This document shows positions 1 to 7,645 of a stretch of 64,000 bases of DNA, one piece after another. Origin of the DNA: Candidatus Gastranaerophilales bacterium. Its GTDB lineage: Bacteria > Cyanobacteriota > Vampirovibrionia > Gastranaerophilales > Gastranaerophilaceae. The translations under genes and the position numbers were made by a program. The notes under the pieces are model-generated. The model made no database searches. It saw nothing but the letters and a program-made list of their open reading frames with translations, and was not told where the DNA came from. How positions within the stretch are numbered: the stretch's first letter is position 1; each line of letters starts with the position of its first letter. The DNA lies in assembly GCA_944325885.1 (NCBI GenBank), contig CALVBT010000006.1, forward strand, positions 1-64,000, written 5' to 3'.

Positions 1-132
1 AATTGAATTTTGTGTGGCGGATGCGACCGATAGAAAAAGTATATTAGAATTAAAAAGAAATCGAGCCTTTACGAAATGTAAAAGAACACATGGTTTGATT
101 ACTTGTTACAGATGGTTTGATTATTTTTGGAC

Positions 133-163
133 ACTTTGTGTTGGGGTAGAAACCCCAACCTAC
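133..163 (-). repeat. REP-like palindrome, possible 3' end of lipoprotein gene
   Basis: Hairpin with arms GTTGGGGT (140-147) and ACCCCAAC (152-159), followed on the plus side by CTACA. On the minus strand it reads TGTAGGTTGGGG...CCCCAAC, the same pattern as the palindromes at 2152 and 2290. It lies just past the stop of the lipoprotein gene and could act as its transcript end. The rest of 1-180 shows nothing recognisable. Confidence 0.55.
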
Positions 164-180
164 AACTTTTGTTTTTTGTA

Positions 181-1740
181 TTACAAAGCTGCCCCGACAC
201 TCGCAGGGATTACCCCCATGGCTGCCGCTCCGTCCAAAAAAGACGGGAACACTATTGCATCAAGAGCATAAGCACCTGCTGCAACTGTTACAACCACTAT
301 ACCGGCTTTTACTGCTGGCGGTAAATCTTCAATGGCTTCTCTTATTTCATTAAAAGAAGTTTCCGCCCTTACGCCCAGAGACGTATCTCCAATCACCATT
401 TCTCCAGGTTTTGGAAGTAATATTACACTGTTATCACCGAGTTTAAAATGCGCAGGCTTGCCGTTTTTGATATTTTCAAGCGCCTTTTCCATCATAGCGG
501 CCGATAATTCCTTTTTAATTTTGTCCCTTATGGCTTTGTCTTGTCTGTACCAATTTTCATCTTTCATATTCAAATCTTTATCAAAATATTTTACATCGTA
601 ATCAGACCCAAAGAAAGCCATGTTTGATGTACAGCAGGCATATCCGCCATTCTCTAAAGCACGAATTTTCAGCTCTTCAAAAGAAGAGTTTGAATCTAAT
701 TTTCTCTTATAATCCAGCCCGATTGTGTTTGTAAGTTTTATAGTATATTTCCCTTCAGGAAAACGATCGCCGGTATTATATTTAAAAATCAGACCATTGC
801 CGTCTTGCTTAGCATCAACTATTTCTATGCCTGGCGTTGTAGATGCAATTACGTTTTTAACCATATTAAGCTCTTTATCTGATAGAGGATTGTTAAACTT
901 TACAATTTTATCATCTGTATTTTCCGGTAATGATTTAAACGCATCAGACACACCTGTTGAACCAAAAGGTTGTTTATAGGGTGATACCGGTGAGTTTTGT
1001 TTGAAAGCTTCAAATTTACTTAATAATTTGCCATCCTTTGAAAAAGCGAGGGCTTCTACATTATCATCATTTTTATAAATAAGGTTGAAATTACCATTTC
1101 TTAATCTGTCAATTTTGAAACTATGACTGTCAAACAGGTCATACTTTCCACGATAACCGCCATTTTTATCAGCCTTCATCTTATATTTGCCATCAATAAC
1201 AAAGCCGTTAGACATAGCTTCTACCTGTTTAAACTTTCCGTCATTGATATACGGCAGAGCTTGAAAAATTGCTACCTGATAGGTACGGTTATTGCTAAAC
1301 GGAAAAATTTGAGAAATATCTACAGGAAATATTCCATTATCATTCAGCATATCTAAATTAGAGGAATTAATTGATGTAACACCGTTTTCAGAATTGATTT
1401 GGAGCTTAACATCTTTACCGGCAGACGCAGTGTCAGGGACAGAAATATCGGTCATGGGGACAGCCTGTAACATAGTCCTTTGCAAAGAATCAAGCTGCGC
1501 TAAAGATTTTTCAACGTTAGCCAACACGGAGTCAGGGGAGGACATATATTCCCCTGGATTTAACTGTAACAGGTTCTCTTGTAAAGATTCAACAACCTCC
1601 CGTGTTTTTTCAAATATATCTTGTTCGGGAGATTTCTGCATAGAACAAGAAGTTAGCCCTGCAGCAAGAGCAGCCGGAAAAATCAATTTTTTAGAGTACT
1701 TTTGCACTGTATTCATCATTTGTGTTGAAATTACTTTCAT
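181..1740 (-). CDS. Hypothetical lipoprotein, 519 aa
   Basis: No family is recognised. The N-terminus has a basic, then hydrophobic stretch ending in a lipobox-like LTSC (Cys32), so export and lipid anchoring are likely. The middle is soluble, Lys/Asn/Asp-rich, with repeated short beta-like segments (for example GKYKMKADKNGGYRGKYD, around residues 182-199). The last ~45 residues include a hydrophobic Ala/Val/Gly-rich stretch that could be a membrane segment, which is odd for a lipoprotein. The ATG at 1740 is preceded by AAAGG with a 9-base spacer; an ATG eight codons in is the alternative start. Nearest neighbours are repeats and a tRNA, so context gives no function. Confidence 0.7.
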   Translation of the reverse strand: MKVISTQMMNTVQKYSKKLIFPAALAAGLTSCSMQKSPEQDIFEKTREVVESLQENLLQLNPGEYMSSPDSVLANVEKSLAQLDSLQRTMLQAVPMTDISVPDTASAGKDVKLQINSENGVTSINSSNLDMLNDNGIFPVDISQIFPFSNNRTYQVAIFQALPYINDGKFKQVEAMSNGFVIDGKYKMKADKNGGYRGKYDLFDSHSFKIDRLRNGNFNLIYKNDDNVEALAFSKDGKLLSKFEAFKQNSPVSPYKQPFGSTGVSDAFKSLPENTDDKIVKFNNPLSDKELNMVKNVIASTTPGIEIVDAKQDGNGLIFKYNTGDRFPEGKYTIKLTNTIGLDYKRKLDSNSSFEELKIRALENGGYACCTSNMAFFGSDYDVKYFDKDLNMKDENWYRQDKAIRDKIKKELSAAMMEKALENIKNGKPAHFKLGDNSVILLPKPGEMVIGDTSLGVRAETSFNEIREAIEDLPPAVKAGIVVVTVAAGAYALDAIVFPSFLDGAAAMGVIPASVGAAL

Positions 1741-1948
1741 AAATAAGAACCTTTCTTTATAATATTGTGTTTGCTATAAGGCTCAAAAAATTTCCTTTTT
1801 GCTCATATTGTGAAGAAATGAAAAATAAATTTACAAATACCGTACAACAACCCGTTTAAAACACTTGTCTTCTAAGATTTTTGCCGTTTTTTTGATAATG
1901 TTTTTCCTAATCTCAATTTCAATAGGTAAGTTCGGGTCATAATATTTT

Positions 1949-1969
1949 GTCAGGCAATGCCTGACCTAC
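1949..1969. repeat. REP-like palindrome GTCAGGC-AAT-GCCTGAC
   Basis: Perfect 7-base arms around AAT, followed by CTAC. The same words recur at 2251-2278, in the opposite orientation relative to the GTAG tag. Confidence 0.6.
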
Positions 1970-2151
1970 TCGGCTACTACTTAAAAAATCGGCACTCTGC
2001 ATCCGTCAAACTACGGCTGTAATTTAACACACATAGCAAGATTAAATTAACTATGAGATGGAGATTTATTTAAATTATACGCAATACATAATAAAAAACT
2101 TATCTCTTAATATTTAATCATGTTTATGTTACCGTATTTCCAGAGGGAAGT

Positions 2152-2175
2152 TGTAGGTTGGGCTTATAGCCCAAC
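2152..2175. repeat. REP-like palindrome TGTAGGTTGGGCT...AGCCCAAC
   Basis: GTAG tag followed by an 8-base hairpin arm GTTGGGCT/AGCCCAAC. Same architecture as 133-163 and 2290-2315. Confidence 0.6.
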
Positions 2176-2250
2176 AATTAATTATTATTCTCGCTTTTAC
2201 TATGCAGACAAAATTTATTTTTATACATTTTTATGAACAGCAAAAGAGTC

Positions 2251-2278
2251 TGTAGGTCAGGCAATGCATGACTTACTC
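2251..2278. repeat. REP-like palindrome TGTAGGTCAGGCA...TGCATGAC
   Basis: GTAG tag plus a degenerate hairpin (GTCAGGC versus GCATGAC), a variant of the 1949 unit. Confidence 0.5.
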
Positions 2279-2289
2279 TTCGAATAGCT

Positions 2290-2315
2290 TGTAGGTTGGG
2301 CATACCTGCCCAACG
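2290..2315. repeat. REP-like palindrome TGTAGGTTGGGCA...TGCCCAAC
   Basis: GTAG tag plus GTTGGGCA / TGCCCAAC-like arms (GTTGGGC at 2295-2301, GCCCAAC at 2308-2314). Confidence 0.6.
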
Positions 2316-2422
2316 ATAAAACTGGACATTATTGGAAATTGGAATTTTCTTTGATTTTTGTTTAGTTTCAGCCTAATTTCAAAATATTCTTTGTAACTTT
2401 ATGTCCTAATAAAGTCCGTTTT

Positions 2423-2531
2423 CGTCCAGTTTGATTTTGGTATAACCAAACAACTTCCGACGGCTAATATTTAGTGTTGTTGGGCAAGTATGCCCAACTG
2501 ACAGTTTATTATTAGTGTAACAAACTGGACG
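2423..2531. repeat. 109-bp unit with inverted ends CGTCCAGTTTG/CAAACTGGACG
   Basis: Perfect 11-base inverted repeats at 2423-2433 and 2521-2531 enclose a central hairpin GTTGGGCA (2479-2486) / TGCCCAAC (2491-2498). A further AAACTGGAC lies at 2318-2326, so a second, nested unit is possible. There is no coding capacity; it looks like a miniature mobile element or its remnant. Confidence 0.5.
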
Positions 2532-2545
2532 TTAAAGTATAGCAT

Positions 2546-2567
2546 TAAAAAAGACCCTTGCGGGTCT
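2546..2567 (-). terminator. Rho-independent terminator (minus)
   Basis: Perfect hairpin AGACCC-TTGC-GGGTCT (2552-2567). On the minus strand it is followed by TTTTTTAATGC. It is a second terminator downstream of the tRNA. Confidence 0.6.
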
Positions 2568-2585
2568 AAATATTATTTCTATATT

Positions 2586-2617
2586 AAAAAACACCCGACC
2601 AAAGCCGGATGTTTTTT
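2586..2617 (-). terminator. Terminator of tRNA-Ser
   Basis: A6 tract, CACCCG...CGGATG-type stem with one mismatch, and T6 tract. It begins a few bases past the tRNA 3' end, reading minus, and could act in both directions. Confidence 0.7.
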
Positions 2618-2621
2618 AATT

Positions 2622-2711
2622 CGGAGAAGGAGGGATTCGAACCCTCGAGGCAGATTACTCCACCTAACACCTTAGCAGGGTGCCGCCTTCAGCCTACTCG
2701 GCCACTTCTCC
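2622..2711 (-). tRNA. tRNA-Ser(GCU)
   Basis: Acceptor stem GGAGAAG (2705-2711 on the complement) pairs with CTTCTCC (2623-2629), with discriminator G at 2622. It has TGGCCGAGTAGGCTGAAGG in the D-arm, a seven-base anticodon loop CTGCTAA with anticodon GCT, a long variable arm, and GGTTCGAATCC in the T-arm. The 90-base length and long variable arm fit a class II serine tRNA reading AGC/AGU. CCA is not encoded. Confidence 0.95.
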
Positions 2712-2726
2712 AGAGCGGATAAAACC

Positions 2727-2755
2727 ATATTATCAAAAAAATCCTTTTTTTACAA
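2727..2755 (-). promoter_or_regulatory. Promoter of tRNA-Ser
   Basis: On the minus strand, TTGTAA (2750-2755), a 17-base spacer, then TAATAT (2727-2732), about 15 bases before the tRNA 5' end. Confidence 0.5.
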
Positions 2756-2855
2756 ATATTTTATCTATAATCTTTTTTATTAATTCTTGTGTCCAATATG
2801 AAACTTTTCAAGTTATTGTATGTTATATTTAGAAAAAACTTAAGGGAGAAAAGTT

Positions 2856-3260
2856 ATGAAAAATTGGATTATTGCACTTGCTATTCTTATTATACCGATG
2901 GTTACATATTTTGTTCTGGACAAAACACAGGCCTCAAAAGCTGCTTTTGAAGCACAGGCTACACAAAATATGTCCAAGCCTGTTGTGATGAAATTTTCTT
3001 CACCAATGTGTCTGGACTGCAAAAAACTCGAGGGTGTAATTTCGGAAGTTATGCCAAAATACGCTGATAAAATTACTTATCAAAAAATTAATGCCCAGTC
3101 CAATGATAGTGCCAGTGCATCTTTAATCAAAAAATATAATGTTACTCTTGTGCCGACAATGGTTTTTGTAAAAAAAGACGGCACTGTTTATAAAAGGACA
3201 GAAGGCTATATGCCAAAAAGCGAACTCGAAAAAATTATTAAAGGGTTAATTAATGGATAA
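2856..3260 (+). CDS. Membrane-anchored thioredoxin-like protein
   Basis: 134 aa. Residues 1-22 form one membrane segment with no obvious cleavage site, so the thioredoxin fold should sit outside the inner membrane. The redox motif is C52-L-D-C55 and the conserved cis-proline is P100 (VP-T). CLDC replaces the usual CGPC, so the redox potential may differ. AAGGGAG lies ~9 bases before the ATG. The stop overlaps the start of the CcdA-like gene (ATGGATAA), so the two are translationally coupled. The likely role is to receive electrons from that transporter and reduce envelope disulfides, or to serve cytochrome maturation; no cytochrome c genes are nearby. Confidence 0.85.
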   Translation: MKNWIIALAILIIPMVTYFVLDKTQASKAAFEAQATQNMSKPVVMKFSSPMCLDCKKLEGVISEVMPKYADKITYQKINAQSNDSASASLIKKYNVTLVPTMVFVKKDGTVYKRTEGYMPKSELEKIIKGLING

Positions 3261-3960
3261 TCTTGTTACATTTTTCCAAACACATGTAAAAGACGAATTT
3301 TCTTTGCTTATACTGGCTTTGTGTTTTCTGGGCGGGGTCGTTGCTTCACTGTCGCCGTGCGGTATAGGCATGCTGCCTGTTGTTGTAAGTTATATAGGCA
3401 GTTCGTCAGAAAAACGCACATCGAAAAATATTATACAGATTGTGTTTTTTATCCTCGGGTTGTCTGTCTGTTTGACAGCGATAGGGATTGTTTGTGCGCT
3501 TACGGGGCAGATTTTTGATGCGTCAAAGCGTGTTTACTTTGTGCTTGCGCTTACATCTCTTATATTGATTTTCGGGTTGAATCTTGTCGGACTGCTTGAG
3601 ATAAATTTTCCCGTGCTGGTGAAAAAATTTCCGCAGAGTGAAAAACACAATTTTATTACCTATCCGTTGATTCTTGGTATGGTGTTTGCACTTGCTGCTT
3701 CTCCGTGTTCCACTCCCATACTTGCGGGGATTATGGCTGCTGCTTCCATGAGCGCAAACATTTTTTATGCTGCATTGATGCTGTTTTTGTTCTCTTTGGG
3801 ACAGGGGATGATTATCCTTGTGGCTGGATTGTTTACATCTGTTTTGAAGAACCTGTCTTCTTTTGCAAAATATACTGACCTTTTGACAAAACTTAGCGGT
3901 ATCATTCTGATACTATTCGCTCTGTTTTTGTATTATAAGGTTTTTGAACAATTTATTTAA
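3253..3960 (+). CDS. CcdA/DsbD-type transmembrane thiol-electron transporter
   Basis: 235 aa, about six hydrophobic helices, the usual size for CcdA-type proteins. The two signature proline-cysteine pairs are present: P-C36 in SLSPCGIGMLP and P-C152 in AASPCSTPILAG, each near the start of a three-helix repeat. Family knowledge: these cysteines pass reducing equivalents from cytoplasmic thioredoxin across the membrane. It overlaps the preceding thioredoxin gene by eight bases, which supports a two-protein relay. No DsbD periplasmic domains are present, so CcdA-like is a better name than DsbD. Confidence 0.88.
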   Translation: MDNLVTFFQTHVKDEFSLLILALCFLGGVVASLSPCGIGMLPVVVSYIGSSSEKRTSKNIIQIVFFILGLSVCLTAIGIVCALTGQIFDASKRVYFVLALTSLILIFGLNLVGLLEINFPVLVKKFPQSEKHNFITYPLILGMVFALAASPCSTPILAGIMAAASMSANIFYAALMLFLFSLGQGMIILVAGLFTSVLKNLSSFAKYTDLLTKLSGIILILFALFLYYKVFEQFI

Positions 3961-3997
3961 AACCTTACGGCTTTTATGGGCGGTTTCGCTTATGTTT

Positions 3998-4108
3998 GAG
4001 GAGGTGACCCCTTGAACTTGTAAAGGCGCAGCGGACTTGTTTATACAGTCGGACTTTATTATTGCACCTGTTCAGAAATTGGTCGGAGTCGGTTGACTAT
4101 ATGAAATA
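3998..4108 (+). repeat. 110-base dispersed module, copy 1
   Basis: Shares GTGACCCC, CGGACTTGTTTA, GGACTT, ATTGCAC, GTTC and the closing GGAGTC(A/G)GTTGACTATATG with 34409-34520, in the same order and spacing. It is non-coding. The closing motif occurs alone at three other gene ends. Confidence 0.6.
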
Positions 4109-4118
4109 TACAAAAAAA

Positions 4119-4149
4119 AGCTATAAACTTTTCCTTAAGGTTTATAGCT
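4119..4149 (-). terminator. Strong hairpin with minus-strand U tract
   Basis: Perfect 10-base arms AGCTATAAAC (4119-4128) and GTTTATAGCT (4140-4149). On the minus strand the stem is followed by T8. No minus-strand gene lies upstream of it, so it may end a small RNA. Confidence 0.5.
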
Positions 4150-4253
4150 ATTAGATTAGGGATATGCGTATCGTCGTCTTTATTTAAGGAGTATAGTGTT
4201 ATTCTACACATACTTTAGTTGTAGAAAATCATACATTATTATGAATAATTCGT

Positions 4254-4297
4254 AACATGTTCATCTTTTTATGCGACATGTTCATGACTTTTTTTTT
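4254..4297 (+). terminator. Hairpin with plus-strand T9 tract
   Basis: Arms AACATGT (4254-4260) and ACATGTT (4276-4282), then CATGAC and nine T (4289-4297). A second hairpin, TTCTACA/TGTAGAA, is at 4202-4226. It could end a plus-strand small RNA or read-through from the ccdA-like gene. Confidence 0.35.
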
Positions 4298-4450
4298 GCA
4301 ATCATTAAATATAAGGCACGTTACCGGCATGGTGCAGAGCATGGTCAGAGTATTTTTACCCCAAACGAAGGATTTTTGAACAAAATATTCAATTAAAGCT
4401 TTGATATGCCGATAGCGATGTTAGGGCAAAATTATCAAGGGTGTTAAAAT

Positions 4451-5911
4451 TTGTATAACAGTATTTATCCGGTACAAATAAAACCATACGTGCCGCCGCA
4501 GAACAAAAAAGCGGTGCAGGACAAAGAGGATGAAGAATCCTCTCAATCGTCTGACTTAAACAGGGACAAACGATCTTCAAAATCCGGTGCAACAAACCCT
4601 TATTCTGCAGCGGATGCTAACGGAAAAGCCCCGAACAGGTTTGAAAGACAGGAGTTTCCAAACGGTCAAAAAACTACTATCGATTACTCCAAGTCGCAGG
4701 TCAATATTGCCCAGATTTTAACGGATTTTAAAAACACTGCTATAGCTATCGGCTCCCCGCCAAACATTATCCAGGAGGTCGAAAGCTATCTTTCTATTGC
4801 AGAAAACGAGTCTTTAAAAAACGAACCCAACAAAAAAAGAATACAGTCTAATCTAAAAAATGCCTCAAATATCCTCGACGAATTTATTTCAAAGACTTTG
4901 AATAAAAATTCAAAAGTCGTGGAAAACTGGATAGATGCGCTGTTTTTGCAGCAGGTAAACTACAAATCAGACCCGACGACTATCAATGAGGATTTCCTTG
5001 TCAAATTGCCCGACAAAGAAACAGGAGATATGAAGCCTATCTCCAAAAATCTTATGCAGCCGGAACAGGAAACCACACAGTCCGAACAGCAAACAGCCGT
5101 ACAAGAAGAACAGCAGACACAGGAAGCTGTTCAACACAAAAATGTCTATATTCCGCAGGATGAAAATGTTAGAAAAGCCTTTTTGCAGGGGAAAAAATAT
5201 GCCTCAATAAACCAGTCTGATAAAGCTATAGAAGCCTTTAACAATGCGCTTTCTCAAGCACAAGCAACAGATGATAAAAACGCTCAGGGCATGATTTGTT
5301 TTGAACTCGGCAAAATTTACGATAAAACAGACAACCTTGAACAGGCGCTCAATTTTTATAACCAAGCCCGACTAAACACAGCGGACAACAATCTGAAGGC
5401 CCGTGCTTATTATTCTATGGCACAGATTTATGACGATGTTGTGTATTTTGAGCCTGCCATGAACCACTATTTTGCGGCCATATCTTTTGCCGGAGAGGCA
5501 GACAATTTGAAAGCCCAGACCAAGGCTCTTTCTGATATTGCGGATATGTACGCCGAAAGATACGATGTGAATAACACCCGCAGCTATTACGGTATAGCAA
5601 AAAATATTGCCAGAGAAACAGGCAGTAACAAAACCATGGGGTCTGTATGGTCAAGGTCTGCTGATTCCATGGCCATGCTCAATGAAAATATAAGCGCATT
5701 GCAGGATTACAAAGAGTCTTCGCAGTTTTACGAAAGTACGGATTCTCCCTTGAAAATGGCAAGAAACTTTGAAAAGGCTTCTTCTGTAATGCTCAAACTC
5801 GGAAACAGCAAAAAAGCCCGTTCACTCCTTGAAAAAGCCCAGAATTTTGCCCTCAAAGCCGATGATATTGCTTATGCAAACAAATTGGACGCACAACTTA
5901 ATGTAATTTAG
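4451..5911 (+). CDS. TPR-repeat protein, 486 aa
   Basis: Start TTG at 4451, with AAGGG nine bases upstream; no in-frame ATG gives a better start. Residues 1-230 are low-complexity, Gln/Glu/Lys-rich and Pro-rich, with a QEEQQTQEA-type tract near 220. From about 240 to 480 there are at least five 34-40-residue helical repeats with TPR-like spacing (AFLQGKKYASINQSDKAIEAF, then repeats holding ARAYYSMAQIYDD and ALSDIADMYAERYD). No signal peptide or membrane segment, so a cytoplasmic scaffold is likely. The opening MYNSIYPVQIKPYVPP resembles the short aromatic/Pro leader of several other unknown proteins in the window. Partners unknown. Confidence 0.8.
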   Translation: MYNSIYPVQIKPYVPPQNKKAVQDKEDEESSQSSDLNRDKRSSKSGATNPYSAADANGKAPNRFERQEFPNGQKTTIDYSKSQVNIAQILTDFKNTAIAIGSPPNIIQEVESYLSIAENESLKNEPNKKRIQSNLKNASNILDEFISKTLNKNSKVVENWIDALFLQQVNYKSDPTTINEDFLVKLPDKETGDMKPISKNLMQPEQETTQSEQQTAVQEEQQTQEAVQHKNVYIPQDENVRKAFLQGKKYASINQSDKAIEAFNNALSQAQATDDKNAQGMICFELGKIYDKTDNLEQALNFYNQARLNTADNNLKARAYYSMAQIYDDVVYFEPAMNHYFAAISFAGEADNLKAQTKALSDIADMYAERYDVNNTRSYYGIAKNIARETGSNKTMGSVWSRSADSMAMLNENISALQDYKESSQFYESTDSPLKMARNFEKASSVMLKLGNSKKARSLLEKAQNFALKADDIAYANKLDAQLNVI

Positions 5912-5962
5912 ACATTTTTGTATTATTTATTGTGAAGGAAGGAATAAGAGAAAGAAAATATA

Positions 5963-6850
5963 ATGAAAGATTATAAATCAGGTTTTGTAGCAATAGTAGG
6001 CCGTCCGAATGTAGGCAAGTCCACACTTTTAAATAAAATTCTCGGCCAGAAAATAGCAATAGCTACGGACAAAGCACAAACAACCAGAAAAAGAATCAAA
6101 GGCATCTATACAAATGAGCAGGGCCAGATTGTTTTTATAGACACCCCCGGTGTGCATAAACCGCTGGACAAACTCGGAGAGTTTTTGATGGAGGAGGCAA
6201 AATACTCTATTCCTGATGCGGATTTGGTGCTGTTTCTTGTAGATGTGTCAGAGCCTGCCGGTGCCGGCGACAAATGGATTGTCGAAAATCTTTTAAAGGA
6301 TTGCAAAATCCCTGTTATCATCGTTTTGAATAAGGTCGACAAACTGAAAGACCCGATAAAAAAAGAACAAAACCTTTTGACCTACAAACTGCTTTTTGAT
6401 AAAAATATGCCCACAGCAAAAATTTCTGCACAAACCGGCAGAAACCTTGATACACTTATTTCTACAATAATAAGAAAACTGCCTGACGGCGACCCGATTT
6501 ATCCTGAGGATGAACTGACCGATGAAACAATGCGTTCTATTGCTCAGGAAATCATCAGAGAAAAGATTCTAATCAATACAAAAGACGAAATCCCCCACAG
6601 CGTTGCCGTGATAATCGAGAGATATGAAGAATCAGATGAAATTGATAGAATTTTTGCCGTAATACATGTGGAACATGAAAGCCAGAAGGGTATAATGATA
6701 GGCAAAAAAGGCTCTATGTTAAAGACTATCGGCACTCAGGCCAGACAGGAACTGGAAAAAATGCTGGAGAAAAAGGTTTATCTGGAGCTTAATGTAAAAG
6801 TTTCAAAAGATTGGCGAAAGAAAACCCCTGACCTTGAAAACTGGGTATAG
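5963..6850 (+). CDS. era: GTPase Era
   Basis: 295 aa, the normal length. It has G1 GRPNVGKS (13-20), G3 DTPG (60-63), G4 NKVD (123-126), G5-like SAQTG, and a C-terminal KH domain with GIMIGKKGSMLKTIG near residue 240-255. Era binds the 3' end of 16S rRNA and helps 30S assembly. The start ATG has a purine-rich leader (GAAGGAAGGAATAAGAG). It stands alone rather than with rnc or ybeY. Confidence 0.97.
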   Translation: MKDYKSGFVAIVGRPNVGKSTLLNKILGQKIAIATDKAQTTRKRIKGIYTNEQGQIVFIDTPGVHKPLDKLGEFLMEEAKYSIPDADLVLFLVDVSEPAGAGDKWIVENLLKDCKIPVIIVLNKVDKLKDPIKKEQNLLTYKLLFDKNMPTAKISAQTGRNLDTLISTIIRKLPDGDPIYPEDELTDETMRSIAQEIIREKILINTKDEIPHSVAVIIERYEESDEIDRIFAVIHVEHESQKGIMIGKKGSMLKTIGTQARQELEKMLEKKVYLELNVKVSKDWRKKTPDLENWV

Positions 6851-6875
6851 GCTTAAAACAGTATTAAATAACGGG

Positions 6876-6903
6876 AAAAGGACGGTTTTTGAGCCGTCCT
6901 TTC
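6876..6903 (+). terminator. Terminator after era
   Basis: AGGACGG (6879-6885) pairs with CCGTCCT (6894-6900), followed by TTT. It lies between convergent genes and may serve both. Confidence 0.65.
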
Positions 6904-6943
6904 AAGTGTTAATTGTGTAAGTAATGTTAGTTAGAAAAGTGTT

Positions 6944-7438
6944 TTATGCAGCCCCGCCTGCAGCACCGGCTGCTCCATCTGCAGCGCCTGCGGCACCTTC
7001 AGCTGCACCGGCAGCTCCTTGTGCGCCGCCTGCTGCACCTTCAACGCCTTGCGCACCTTCTTTTGGTTTGCCTTTAAAAAGTTTTAATATAGGTGCAACG
7101 ACTTTTTCGTTAATAAAATCGCCTACAACAGCTACTGCTTTTTTGCCGTAGTATGTTGCTTGTTCTTTAAATTTTGCACCTTCTTCTAACGGTTTTGTTT
7201 TATCAAAGTTTTTGAATGCACCCACTTTGCCTCTGAGTATTGCTGCACCGCCTGCGAGAACGACTATTGCAGCAAGAGTTTTTGCAAACCAGTGGCTTTT
7301 CTTTTTCGGGGCAGGGCCGTATTGAGGACCCATCGGGCTGCTTGCTGCGGGCTGCGGCTGTTGTGCAACAGTAAAAGCAGGAGCTTTAGAGATTGTTGAT
7401 TGTGACATTGGTGTAATTGTTGAGAAATTTACTGACAT
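6944..7438 (-). CDS. MSVN-leader membrane protein with Ala/Gly tail
   Basis: 164 aa. Starts MSVNFSTITP, then a Pro/Gln/Ala-rich stretch, a basic KKKSHWFAK anchor, one membrane segment around residues 50-68, a Lys-rich amphipathic part, and a C-terminal ~35 residues made of GAA/EGAA/DGAA units. No family recognised. AAGGAG lies nine bases before the ATG. The leader resembles those of the genes ending at 28635, 34162, 41817 and starting at 50965. The tail is a tandem repeat at the DNA level and could vary in length between strains. Confidence 0.75.
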   Translation of the reverse strand: MSVNFSTITPMSQSTISKAPAFTVAQQPQPAASSPMGPQYGPAPKKKSHWFAKTLAAIVVLAGGAAILRGKVGAFKNFDKTKPLEEGAKFKEQATYYGKKAVAVVGDFINEKVVAPILKLFKGKPKEGAQGVEGAAGGAQGAAGAAEGAAGAADGAAGAAGGAA

Positions 7439-7645
7439 ATAAAAACACTCCTTTTATTAACACTTCTGAGCATACAAAACATATAAAGATAATTTATTGC
7501 CAATTTGGATAGTAATGCAGATAAATATGAAACATTTTGTAACATTGTAGCACTTTTTTTTATATTTTGGAATATTTTTTTTAAAAGTGTAATCATAGTT
7601 AATAGAGGCAAATTTACACTAAATATAAATGAAGGGTTAGTATAG

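Larger units (their letters stand above)
1741..2585. other. Gene-free spacer rich in small palindromes
   Basis: No credible gene. The first 200 bases are AT-rich and unremarkable. From 1949 to 2531 there are five short palindromic repeats and one unit with 11-base perfect inverted ends, listed separately. A minus-strand terminator-like hairpin lies at 2546-2567, just past the tRNA terminator. Confidence 0.7.
3961..4450. other. Gene-free spacer with repeat module and hairpins
   Basis: No gene is seen. It holds a ~110-base module shared with 34409-34520, whose end is the GTCAGTTGAC-type motif, then four short hairpins between 4119 and 4297. The last 150 bases are plain leader to the TPR gene. 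Confidence 0.6.

Noticed and set aside
1949-2531. CRISPR array
   Set aside because: The repeats are short palindromes with irregular spacing and no constant repeat-spacer length; no cas genes.
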